5,629 nucleotides of DNA from JAFGWO01 sp965603295 (GCA_965603295.1 CBFDCL010000111.1:1-5629); one strand, 5' to 3'. Positions 1-5,611 are shown, counted from the first letter of the stretch. A program made the numbers and translations. The notes: a model not told the origin generated them from the sequence alone.

Positions 1-53
1 ATATCGAACATTCAGGGAGTTATAATCTCCTATATGTTTTGTTGAAAACCCCT

Positions 54-78
54 AAAAAGGCCCGAAAGGGCCTTTTTT
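54..78. terminator. Rho-independent terminator, possibly bidirectional
   Basis: A perfect 10-bp stem (54-63 with 68-77) closes on a GAAA tetraloop (64-67). The stem core is GGCCC/GGGCC. A run of six T (73-78) follows on the + strand, and a run of A precedes the stem, so it could also work on the minus strand. No gene end is visible in 1-53, so the gene it serves lies outside the window to the left or is a minus-strand transcript. Confidence 0.85.
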
Positions 79-103
79 GTTGCCGGAAAAAAGAAAAAGA
101 AAG

Positions 104-178
104 TTGAGAATTGAGAATCGAAGTTTGAAAGTTTGAGGGTTTGAGAGTTGAATCTTCGTTCAACGTTCAACGTTAAAG
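104..178. repeat. Degenerate period-7 tandem repeat tract
   Basis: Positions 104-154 are built from TTGAGAA-like units, spaced 7 bp and sometimes 8 bp. Positions 158-178 are three heptamers in exact register: GTTCAAC, GTTCAAC, GTTAAAG. A 6-bp hairpin (147-152 with 159-164) spans the junction. No gene is seen in 79-413. Similar heptamer tracts with other core words occur at the far end of the window. Confidence 0.75.
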
Positions 179-202
179 GTGGTTTTTCTGGACTCCCGAA
201 GG

Positions 203-221
203 CCCTGAGCTTGTCGAAGGG
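203..221. repeat. Short imperfect palindromic intergenic repeat
   Basis: The word CCCTGAGCTTGTCGAAGGG, whose reverse complement is CCCTTCGACAAGCTCAGGG, is one I recognise as a recurrent intergenic repeat in many bacterial genomes. It occurs once here. Its ends are complementary, and CCCGAAGG just upstream (195-202) adds a further near-copy of the GAAGG end. The function is unknown. Confidence 0.5.
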
Positions 222-241
222 TGGACGCTGGACTCTGGACT
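221..241. repeat. Three-unit heptamer repeat; left arm of a long-range inverted repeat
   Basis: Three heptamers lie in register: GTGGACG, CTGGACT, CTGGACT. A further CTGGACT is at 188-194. Positions 223-241 are an exact 19-bp reverse complement of 5054-5072, on the other side of the trehalose operon. Confidence 0.7.
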
Positions 242-248
242 GGTTCTT

Positions 249-360
249 GTCATCGCGAGCTGACACTGCGCGAAGCGACCTCATGGGCGACGGAAGGGAG
301 CTGCAACGACCTTGTTGCTTCGCCTGAGATTGCTTCGGTCAGGGTTCACCTCGCAATGAC
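249..360. repeat. REP-like nested palindromic element, copy 1
   Basis: The outer arms are 249-259 and 350-360 (10 of 11 positions pair; GTCATCGCGAG against CTCGCAATGAC). Inner arms 270-279 and 314-323 pair over 10 bp with one G-T wobble. A 4-bp arm (324-327 with 339-342) adds a third branch, so a multi-branched fold is possible. The GTCAT-CGCGAG/CTCGCAATGAC ends resemble the REP-type intergenic repeats common in deltaproteobacterial genomes (recalled, not searched). Reading frames through it on the + strand look like by-products of the repeat. Confidence 0.7.
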
Positions 361-389
361 TGCGCTCTGTCATCGCAAAGACAGGCGCA
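361..389. repeat. GC-rich hairpin next to the small gene, copy 1
   Basis: The stem TGCGC-(T)-CTGTC pairs with GACAG-GCGCA: ten pairs, one bulged T at 366, and an 8-nt loop (372-379). It lies 25 bp past the stop of the minus-strand small frame, where a terminator would be expected. No T tract follows on either strand, so a classical intrinsic terminator is doubtful. It is perfectly preserved at 5358-5386. Confidence 0.6.
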
Positions 390-413
390 GGTGCCAGAGA
401 CCGGGAAGCCCTG

Positions 414-611
414 TTAATCGTCTTCCAGTTCGTCGTGGTAGGCTTTTCTGGTTATTTCCAGGTTGGCTTTGATGTCCTGAAAGACCGTATCGGTGCCCTC
501 TTTAATGCTGTGCCAGACCTCATCCGTTGACCCGATGATTTCCTTCATTTTTTCACGGCCTTTTCTGATCTTCTCCTCAAGTTCCCTTACCCGTTCCAGA
601 TGTTCCTCCAC
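414..611 (-). CDS. Small charged helical (coiled-coil-type) protein, probably a truncated copy
   Basis: The frame encodes 65 residues rich in Glu, Lys and Arg. The N-terminal half (about 1-25) has the heptad-like pattern of a coiled coil. A later segment with a Trp (33), 'SIKEGTDTVFQDIK' (35-48) and an acidic end recalls small bacterial proteins annotated as coiled-coil domain-containing, typically about 90-100 residues (recalled). The only usual start is GTG at 611-609, without a separate Shine-Dalgarno sequence. The frame stays open upstream to 653 but has no ATG, GTG or TTG there. Homology with the copy at 5411-5608 ends at 614, three bases before the GTG, so this looks like the C-terminal part of a gene cut at the repeat boundary. 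The copies differ at 11 of 65 residues. No signal peptide or membrane segment is seen. Function unknown; it may be a pseudogene. Confidence 0.5.
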   Translation of the reverse strand: MEEHLERVRELEEKIRKGREKMKEIIGSTDEVWHSIKEGTDTVFQDIKANLEITRKAYHDELEDD

Positions 612-645
612 AACTCGAATACGAATATTAACGCCTCTGTCTTTT

Positions 646-702
646 GAATGGTGTCAGAGCATTTTTGCGTTCTATCCTCCATTTGGAGTAACCCCACCAT
701 TC
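646..702. promoter_or_regulatory. Inverted repeat in the otsA upstream region (possible operator)
   Basis: GAATGGTG (646-653) and CACCATTC (695-702) are perfect 8-bp inverted arms 41 bp apart. A smaller hairpin, CTCC-ATTT-GGAG (677-688), lies between them. The right arm falls in the spacer of the proposed promoter, a place where a repressor could act. Chance occurrence is possible. Confidence 0.25.
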
Positions 703-711
703 TGTTATGAT
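683..711 (+). promoter_or_regulatory. Possible sigma-70 promoter with extended -10 for the trehalose operon
   Basis: TATGAT (706-711, five of six matches to TATAAT) is preceded by TG at 703-704, giving an extended -10. A weak -35, TTGGAG (683-688), sits 17 bp upstream. The start site would fall near 718, after the first possible otsA ATG (707) and just before the second (725). If real, the protein starts at 725 from a nearly leaderless mRNA. Confidence 0.35.
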
Positions 712-2191
712 TAAAACAAGTATCATGACTACTGAAAAAACACGGCTTGTCGCAGTTTCAAACAGGCTCCCCATCATCCTGAAGAAGGTCAACAACCGTT
801 GGCACATCGAATCAGGATCCGGGGGGCTGGTCACCGCTCTGGCTCCCGTCCTCAGAAACCGCGGCGGTCTGTGGATCGGTTGGCCGGGGACTACCGAGAA
901 AACCAGACTACAGCCTCTTTTAGACGAAGCATCCGTTAAAACAGGGTACAAGCTGATTCCCGTTCCCATTTCACCCGAGGAAGCTGAAAATTACTATTTA
1001 GGCTACGCCAACAGCGTCATCTGGCCTCTGTTTCATGACCTTCAGTCCAAGTGCGAATTCAGGCCCCGGTACTGGTACACATACATGGAGGTCAACCGGC
1101 GCTTCGCTCGAACGATCGCTGCAAACACCAGCGAAAAGGACTACATCTGGATCCACGACTACCACCTGGTCCACGTCGGCAAGTTGCTGAAAGAACTGAA
1201 AACACCCCGAAAATCCGGTTTTTTCCTCCACATTCCCTTTCCTCCCCTTGACGTCTTCGTCAGGCTTCCGTGGAGGGTCCAGCTTCTGGAAGCACTGATG
1301 GAATACAACATGGTTGGGTTCCAGACCATGAGGGACCGGAAAAATTTTCTCCATTGTCTGGTGCGTTATTTTCCTGAAACTCGCATTCAGGGACGCGGTT
1401 CGGTCGTTGAAGTCCACTTTCAGGACCGCATGGTTCGGGTCGGTAACTTTCCTATAAGTATCGATTTTTCCCACTTTGAAAAAATCGCACTGTCCTCCGA
1501 GGTCAACAGCCGAGCCCAAAGCCTGCGCGACAGGTTTCACGGCCAGAAGATCATCCTCGGTGTGGACAGGTTGGACTATACAAAAGGAATACAAGAACGC
1601 CTGGAAGGTTTCCACAACGCACTGCTGCGCTATCCTGAACTCATCTCAAAAGTTACCCTGATCCAGGTTCTCGTGCCCAGCCGCAGGGAGCTGGTGGAAT
1701 ATAAGAACCTGAAAGCCAGGATCGACAGGCTCATCGCGGAGATAAACGGACAGTTCGCGACCCTGGATTGGGATCCCATCCACTACCACTACAGGAGTCT
1801 GGAACTTGAAGAATTGGTGACACTGTACCGGGCGGCCGACATTGCTTTGATCACTCCGCTAAAGGACGGTATGAACCTGGTGGCCAAGGAATACTGCGCC
1901 TGCAGCGTCGACAACAAGGGTGTCCTCATCCTCAGCGAGTTTGCCGGCACGGCGGCTGATCTGCAAAAGGGCGCCATCCTGGTCAATCCTCACGATTATG
2001 AGGCCATCGCTGACGCGGTGCATCAGGCCGTGAACATGGACCAACGCGAACGGTATTCCCGCATGAAAACAATGCGTTCCATCATCAGGAAACGGGATAT
2101 CTTTTCCTGGGTCGATTCTTTCCTCGGGGCTGCTTTCGCTGTAAATCTGAAAGACTTTCCCGAAATCGAAGAGTATGTGCCAGGTCTTTGA
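707..2191 (+). CDS. otsA: Trehalose-6-phosphate synthase (GT20)
   Basis: This cytoplasmic retaining glycosyltransferase joins UDP-glucose and glucose 6-phosphate into trehalose 6-phosphate. The 494 residues cover the whole GT-B fold of the family. Motifs seen are SNRLP (18-22), SGSGGLVTAL (36-45), WIGWPG (56-61), IHDYHL (149-154), HIPFP (175-179), GVDRLDYTKGI (285-295) and DGMNLVAKEY (387-396). Aligned to E. coli OtsA from memory, the nucleotide-sugar residues D130, H154, R262, K267, D361 and E369 match D151, H175, R288, K293, D387 and E395. The glucose-6-phosphate residues Y76, W85 and R300 match Y97, W106 and R326. This argues for a true synthase and against glucosylglycerol-phosphate synthase. 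The start is uncertain: neither ATG 707 nor ATG 725 has a well-placed Shine-Dalgarno sequence, and the conserved part begins at residue 13, so 725 is possible. An 83-bp gap without a terminator precedes the next gene if that starts at 2275. Confidence 0.95.
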   Translation: MIKTSIMTTEKTRLVAVSNRLPIILKKVNNRWHIESGSGGLVTALAPVLRNRGGLWIGWPGTTEKTRLQPLLDEASVKTGYKLIPVPISPEEAENYYLGYANSVIWPLFHDLQSKCEFRPRYWYTYMEVNRRFARTIAANTSEKDYIWIHDYHLVHVGKLLKELKTPRKSGFFLHIPFPPLDVFVRLPWRVQLLEALMEYNMVGFQTMRDRKNFLHCLVRYFPETRIQGRGSVVEVHFQDRMVRVGNFPISIDFSHFEKIALSSEVNSRAQSLRDRFHGQKIILGVDRLDYTKGIQERLEGFHNALLRYPELISKVTLIQVLVPSRRELVEYKNLKARIDRLIAEINGQFATLDWDPIHYHYRSLELEELVTLYRAADIALITPLKDGMNLVAKEYCACSVDNKGVLILSEFAGTAADLQKGAILVNPHDYEAIADAVHQAVNMDQRERYSRMKTMRSIIRKRDIFSWVDSFLGAAFAVNLKDFPEIEEYVPGL

Positions 2192-2263
2192 GACTGACGT
2201 AATGGTTTTATTATCAGCAGGAAAGTCCCGGGTTGCCAGTCCTTTACAAGACAGGGATGCACA

Positions 2264-2269
2264 AAGGAG
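2264..2269 (+). promoter_or_regulatory. Ribosome binding site deciding the DUF5752-like start
   Basis: AAGGAG sits 5 nt before GTG 2275. It supports that start over the in-frame ATGs at 2233 and 2257, which have no such site; the motif would lie inside their coding sequence. Confidence 0.75.
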
Positions 2270-2274
2270 ATGAA

Positions 2275-2985
2275 GTGAACAGAAGCAGTAAAGCGGCAAA
2301 GTTGAAATCACCCTTCCTCATCATGGACTGCGCGCCGGTCCTGATCGCCACCGGTCTGAGATCCTATTCAATCCGGGAATTAAAGGACTCGATCACCCAG
2401 GTCCACCCGGGCAGCCTCTACCACCATTTCTGGGGAAGATTGCTCAGTCCCACCTACGACGAGCCGGAGTACACCAACGATTTTGCCGCCTGGACCTACC
2501 ATGAAGTGCACGACAAGACGACAGCGGAGATGCTGAGCGTTATCCGTCCCGAGGATTTCGACTCCATCGAGTCGCTGCGTTCCGAACTCATCGATATTCT
2601 CGAAGGCCGCCTCGACGCAAATGAAAGGATCCATCTGACCGTGGCGGACCAACCCTTTCACTTCGTTCGATCTCAGCTGGTTATTTTTAACACGGGCCGC
2701 ACCATTGACCGTCTCGAGGAGATGGCCACGGCTGTCCGGGAGATGACCTCAGGGAGCATTTTCTATCATTTTATCGAGGCGCCCCGCCGTACGCAGGATC
2801 GCACCGACGATTTCACGACCTGGATCAGGACAGCGTCCCTGGAATGGGAACTGGTGTGCTCGTGTATCGATCGCATTGATCCTTACTTCTCATCCCTCGA
2901 GGAGATTCGAAACATCCTCGCAGACATCTTCGAGGAGCATTTCCCGGGCGGGGCCGGGCACAAGGCTGAGAAAGGACACCGATGA
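2275..2985 (+). CDS. DUF5752-like protein with internal domain duplication
   Basis: The 236-residue soluble protein has no signal peptide or membrane segment. I recognise it, from memory only, as resembling the uncharacterised DUF5752 family found beside trehalose and other glycosyltransferase genes. It consists of two copies of one domain. Repeat A spans about residues 14-113 and repeat B about 128-223. Each has a hydrophobic strand ending in A/N-TG-R (near 26 and 140), a helix, S-(L/I)-(F)YHxF (YHHF 49-52; YHF 164-166), N/D-DF-x-x-W (68-73; 178-183), then a helical stretch with 'SLRSELIDILEG' or 'SLEEIRNILADIFEEHF'. The paired Tyr-His-Phe and Asp-Phe-Trp motifs are candidate ligand-binding or structural residues (inference). 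The C-terminal tail (about 224-236) is low-complexity and charged. Its stop overlaps the treT start by 4 nt, so it is co-expressed with trehalose enzymes. A role as regulator or partner of OtsA or TreT is possible but unproven. Confidence 0.85.
   Translation: MNRSSKAAKLKSPFLIMDCAPVLIATGLRSYSIRELKDSITQVHPGSLYHHFWGRLLSPTYDEPEYTNDFAAWTYHEVHDKTTAEMLSVIRPEDFDSIESLRSELIDILEGRLDANERIHLTVADQPFHFVRSQLVIFNTGRTIDRLEEMATAVREMTSGSIFYHFIEAPRRTQDRTDDFTTWIRTASLEWELVCSCIDRIDPYFSSLEEIRNILADIFEEHFPGGAGHKAEKGHR
2971..2976 (+). promoter_or_regulatory. treT ribosome binding site inside the upstream gene
   Basis: AAAGGA lies 5 nt before ATG 2982, within the last codons of the preceding gene. Together with the ATGA stop/start overlap it suggests translational coupling. 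Confidence 0.6.
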
Positions 2986-4241
2986 GCGATCTCCTCGATC
3001 AATATTCGCCGTTCGCCGGTCCTGACATGATCCGTAAGCTTCGACAGCTGGCCTCAAACATCCAGGGTGTCAAAGTCGTTCACGTCAACTCAACCCGGGA
3101 AGGGGGAGGGGTGGCCGAGATCCTGAATAAAATGGTGCCTCTCATGCAGACACTTCAAATCGATACGAGGTGGGAGATAATCTCAGGGACACCGGACTTT
3201 TATCAGTGCACGAAAGGAATGCACAACGCGCTGCAGGGCGACGGGGTCACCATTGGCGATGACCATATTGCGGCGTATGAATCAGCCAACAAAGCGTTTG
3301 CGGGCGAGTATGGTGCGGTTTTGGAAGAAGCCGATGTGGTATTTATTCATGATCCCCAACCCGCGCCGGCTCTCAATTTATGTAAAGGCAGGAAGGGCAA
3401 GTGGGTGTGGCGTTGTCACATCGATATCAGCCACCCTCATCGCCCGGTGTGGAACTACCTGCGTCAATACGTTTCCGGGTACGACGCCAGTATCTTCTCC
3501 ATGCAGCGTTTTGCCCATAAGCTCCCTCATATTCAGTATCTCATGCCTCCCAGTATCGATCCGCTCAGCGATAAGAACCGTGAAATTCCGGAGTCGGAAG
3601 TGATAGCGATACGGGAAAAATACGGGATCGATCCCGAAATTCCCATGATCCTGCAGGTTTCCCGCTATGACCGTTTCAAGGACCCTGTCGGTGTGATCAT
3701 GGCTTACCGAATGGTAAGAAAATCCATACCGGTGCAGCTCGTCCTGGCCGGAGGCGGAGCCAGTGATGACCCGGAAGGGGAAATGGTCCTGGGTGAGGTC
3801 CGACAGGCCGCCGGAGATGACCCTGATATCCGGATCCTGAACCTGCCGCCGGACGCTCACCTCGAGATCAACGCTCTACAGAGGGCTGCGGATATTGTGA
3901 TCCAGAAATCGGTCAAGGAAGGGTTCGGGCTCACGGTTGCCGAGGCCATGTGGAAGGAAAAACCGGTCATCGGAGGCGATGTCGGTGGGATCAGGCTCCA
4001 GATCCAGGATCACCACACAGGCTTCCTCGTCACATCCCCCGAGGGGGCAGCCCTGCGTATCCGATATCTCCTCCGCCGCCGTGAATTGATCAGAGAAATG
4101 GGAATGAAAGCCCACAACTTTGTTTCACACAATTTTCTTGTCACAAGGCACCTGAGGGACTACCTGGCCCTTATTATCACCCTTCTCAGTGGGTTGCAGG
4201 ACGAGCAATACCTGGAGGTGGATTTTCTCAATGCTCCCTGA
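2982..4241 (+). CDS. treT: Trehalose synthase, glycosyltransferring (GT4)
   Basis: TreT forms trehalose from an NDP-glucose and free glucose; characterised members work reversibly and differ in preference for ADP- or UDP-glucose. The 419 residues match the family's usual length of about 400-415. Features are a GT-B N-terminal domain with VVHVNSTREGGGVAEIL (32-48, glycine-rich loop), HDPQP (123-127), WRCHID (143-148), the C-terminal domain opening VSRYDRFKDP (226-235; candidate nucleotide-binding R228 and K233), and the E-x7-E motif KEGFGLTVAEAM (E313, E321) followed by GGDVGGIR. No signal peptide is seen. ATG 2982 overlaps the preceding stop in an ATGA, and otsB begins 11 nt before this gene ends. 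With otsA and otsB in the same operon this gives a second, phosphate-independent route to trehalose. Donor and acceptor are inferred from family; a related disaccharide product cannot be excluded. Confidence 0.88.
   Translation: MSDLLDQYSPFAGPDMIRKLRQLASNIQGVKVVHVNSTREGGGVAEILNKMVPLMQTLQIDTRWEIISGTPDFYQCTKGMHNALQGDGVTIGDDHIAAYESANKAFAGEYGAVLEEADVVFIHDPQPAPALNLCKGRKGKWVWRCHIDISHPHRPVWNYLRQYVSGYDASIFSMQRFAHKLPHIQYLMPPSIDPLSDKNREIPESEVIAIREKYGIDPEIPMILQVSRYDRFKDPVGVIMAYRMVRKSIPVQLVLAGGGASDDPEGEMVLGEVRQAAGDDPDIRILNLPPDAHLEINALQRAADIVIQKSVKEGFGLTVAEAMWKEKPVIGGDVGGIRLQIQDHHTGFLVTSPEGAALRIRYLLRRRELIREMGMKAHNFVSHNFLVTRHLRDYLALIITLLSGLQDEQYLEVDFLNAP
4214..4219 (+). promoter_or_regulatory. otsB ribosome binding site inside treT
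   Basis: GGAGGT lies 11 nt before ATG 4231, slightly far but strong. It favours ATG 4231 over the in-frame GTG at 4189, whose extra residues do not resemble the family. Confidence 0.55.
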
Positions 4242-5016
4242 GGGCGTCCCCGAGAGTTTCTGGGAAGACCTTGCCGTTGCGAAGCGCTGTATTCTGATGC
4301 TGGACTACGACGGTACCCTGGCTCCTTTTCACGAAGATCGCGATAAAGCAGTCCCATACCCTGGAGTGATGGAATCGCTAAAGCGGATCATGGGGGATCC
4401 GGACACCCGGCTTGTTATCGTCAGCGGCCGATGGACACAGGATCTCCTTCGCCTGCTGCCGCTTCATCCTCCGCCGGAGATGTTCGGTTCACATGGTTTG
4501 GAAAGGCTTTTCCCGGGCGGACGTTATCAGGTCCTCGATCTGGAAGAAAAAGCCGTTGCCGGTCTGGCCGAGATCGACGCGATGGCCATTCATGGCGGTC
4601 TCGAGGAAAGGATTGAACGCAAACCAGGTTGTCTGGCTCTTCACTGGAGGGGTCAAGACTCCCGAACTGTGGAGGAGAGGCGTCAAACCGTTGAGCACGA
4701 GTGGCGGAAAGTCGCTACGGACAGCGGTCTTTCGGTGACCGAGTTCAATGGGGGGATGGAAGTCCGGGCACCCGGACGGGACAAAGGGGACGCTGTGCGC
4801 ACAATCATGGAAGAGGAGCCGGAGGGTTCGGTCGCCGCCTACCTCGGGGACGACAGAACCGATGAGGACGCCTTTGAGGCCATAAAAGAAGGCGGTCTCG
4901 GCATCCTCGTTACCGAAGAGTCCCGGCCGTCCGGCGCCACCGTGCGGCTCAAACCACCGAAAGGTATGCTGGACTTTTTGAGGCGATGGGAGGCCGTGCG
5001 GGGGAGAAAGGATTAG
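4231..5016 (+). CDS. otsB: Trehalose-6-phosphate phosphatase (HAD superfamily)
   Basis: OtsB removes the phosphate from trehalose 6-phosphate, completing the OtsA route in the cytoplasm. From ATG 4231 it has 261 residues, close to the E. coli enzyme (266). All HAD motifs are present: LDYDGTLAPF with nucleophile D25 and acid/base D27, VSGR (S65) as motif II, GRDKG with K185 as motif III, and GDDRTDED (206-213) for Mg2+ binding. The cap domain carries GSHGLE (86-91) and a 'RKPGCLALHWR' segment typical of the trehalose phosphatase subfamily. The gene overlaps treT by 11 nt in another frame and is last in the operon. No intrinsic terminator follows; repeats begin within about 10 bp of its stop. 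Confidence 0.93.
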   Translation: MLPEGVPESFWEDLAVAKRCILMLDYDGTLAPFHEDRDKAVPYPGVMESLKRIMGDPDTRLVIVSGRWTQDLLRLLPLHPPPEMFGSHGLERLFPGGRYQVLDLEEKAVAGLAEIDAMAIHGGLEERIERKPGCLALHWRGQDSRTVEERRQTVEHEWRKVATDSGLSVTEFNGGMEVRAPGRDKGDAVRTIMEEEPEGSVAAYLGDDRTDEDAFEAIKEGGLGILVTEESRPSGATVRLKPPKGMLDFLRRWEAVRGRKD

Positions 5017-5086
5017 CCCATTGTCCATAGTCCAACGGCCAAAAGAATAAGAAAGTCCAGAGTCCAGCGTCCTGAGGGAGCAAACA
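5017..5086. repeat. Heptamer repeats and right arm of the long-range inverted repeat
   Basis: Non-coding DNA directly after otsB. GTCCATA and GTCCAAC (5023-5036) are in 7-bp register, as are AGTCCAG, AGTCCAG and CGTCCTG (5054-5074). Positions 5054-5072 are an exact 19-bp reverse complement of 223-241. No gene or clear terminator is seen from here to the small frame ending at 5411. Confidence 0.7.
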
Positions 5087-5191
5087 GTGATTGGTGATTA
5101 GTGATTAGTGATTGGTATTTTCCAATAACCAGTCACAAGTCACCGGTCACTTATTTCCACGTTAAACGTTAAACATTAAACCTTAAACGGA
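5087..5191. repeat. 105-bp tract in continuous 7-bp register
   Basis: Cut every 7 bases from 5087, the tract reads as fifteen heptamers in one register whose core word drifts: four GTGATTA/G units, then units ending GTCA (CCAGTCA, CAAGTCA, CCGGTCA), then AAACGTT-like units (AAACGTT, AAACATT, AAACCTT, AAACGGA). A weak hairpin (5111-5115 with 5122-5126) lies within it. No coding frame of interest. Confidence 0.8.
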
Positions 5192-5199
5192 ATATTCAG

Positions 5200-5237
5200 C
5201 CTGAGATTGCGCCGGTTGGGCTTCATTTCGCAATGAC
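5200..5237. repeat. Half REP-like element
   Basis: These 38 bases match 323-360 and 5320-5357 at 31 of 38 positions, with identical ends (CCTGAGATTGC and TCGCAATGAC). The following bases to 5253 are also shared, so CGCAATGACTGCGCTCTGTC recurs 120 bp later (5229 and 5349). This is a right-hand half of the element placed in tandem before the full copy. Confidence 0.65.
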
Positions 5238-5244
5238 TGCGCTC

Positions 5245-5611
5245 TGTCATCGCGAGCTGACACTGCGCGAAGCGACCTCATGGGCGACGGAAGGGAGCTG
5301 CAACGACCTTGTTGCTTCGCCTGAGATTGCTTCGGTCAGGGTTCACCTCGCAATGACTGCGCTCTGTCATCGCAAAGACAGGCGCAGGTGCCAGAGACCG
5401 GAAAGCCCTGTTAATCGTCTTCCAGTTCGTCGTGGTAGGCTTTCCTGGCTTTATCCAGGTTGGTTCTGATGTCCTGAAAGACCGTATCGGTGCCCACCTT
5501 AATGCTGTGCCAGGCCTCATCCGTTGACCCGATGATCTCCTTCACTTTTCCACGGCCTTTTCCGATCTTCTCCTCAAGTTTCCTTACCCGTTCCAGATGT
5601 TCCTCCACAAC
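5245..5611. repeat. 367-bp direct repeat, copy 2
   Basis: Partner of 248-614 in the same orientation, gap-free, with 15 mismatches by hand count. It carries the REP-like palindrome (5246-5357; outer arms 5246-5256 and 5347-5357, inner arms 5267-5276 and 5311-5320), the GC-rich hairpin (5358-5386) and the small minus-strand frame (5411-5608). All sequence up to 5401 is identical to copy 1. Confidence 0.95.

Larger units (their letters stand above)
248..614. repeat. 367-bp direct repeat, copy 1
   Basis: This stretch aligns without gaps to 5245-5611 in the same orientation, offset 4997 bp. By hand count there are 15 mismatches in 367 positions. The first 157 positions (248-404) are identical. 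One mismatch lies at 405, and the other 14 fall inside the small minus-strand coding frame (414-611). Homology stops sharply at both ends. The repeat contains a REP-like nested palindrome, a second hairpin and the small frame. No transposase or target-site duplication is visible. Confidence 0.95.

Noticed and set aside
14..49. Two small hairpins (16-19/27-30 and 36-40/45-49) before the terminator, possibly the end of an RNA gene
   Set aside because: The stems are only 4-5 bp and AT-rich, and no tRNA, rRNA or tmRNA 3' end is recognisable.
221..472. A + strand frame of 83 codons, repeated as 78 codons at 5233-5469
   Set aside because: It runs through the REP-like palindrome and the 3' part of the minus-strand frame. 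The resemblance between copies reflects identical DNA, there is no ribosome binding site, and the product is Arg/Trp-rich as in repeat-derived frames.
998..1615. 205-codon open frame antisense to otsA
   Set aside because: The opposite frame encodes intact GT20 motifs throughout. The antisense product shows no recognisable domain and is expected by chance in this codon context.
707..2191. Glucosylglycerol-phosphate synthase instead of OtsA
   Set aside because: The glucose-6-phosphate contact residues of E. coli OtsA (Tyr76, Trp85, Arg300) have clear equivalents at matching spacing, and otsB lies in the same operon.
2192..2274. Terminator or attenuator between otsA and the next gene
   Set aside because: No stable stem with a T tract is visible; the gap looks like a plain intercistronic spacer.
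3378..3860. 160-codon open frame antisense to treT, and a similar 179-codon one antisense to otsB at 4489-5028
   Set aside because: Both are shadows of clearly coding strands with complete catalytic motifs, and neither has its own signals.
5087..5191. CRISPR-like array
   Set aside because: The repeats are 7 bp with no spacers, far from the repeat-spacer pattern, and no cas gene is present.
248..5611. Composite transposon or insertion sequence carrying trehalose genes
   Set aside because: No transposase, terminal inverted repeats on each unit, or target-site duplication can be seen. The bracketing units contain only palindromes and a small frame.
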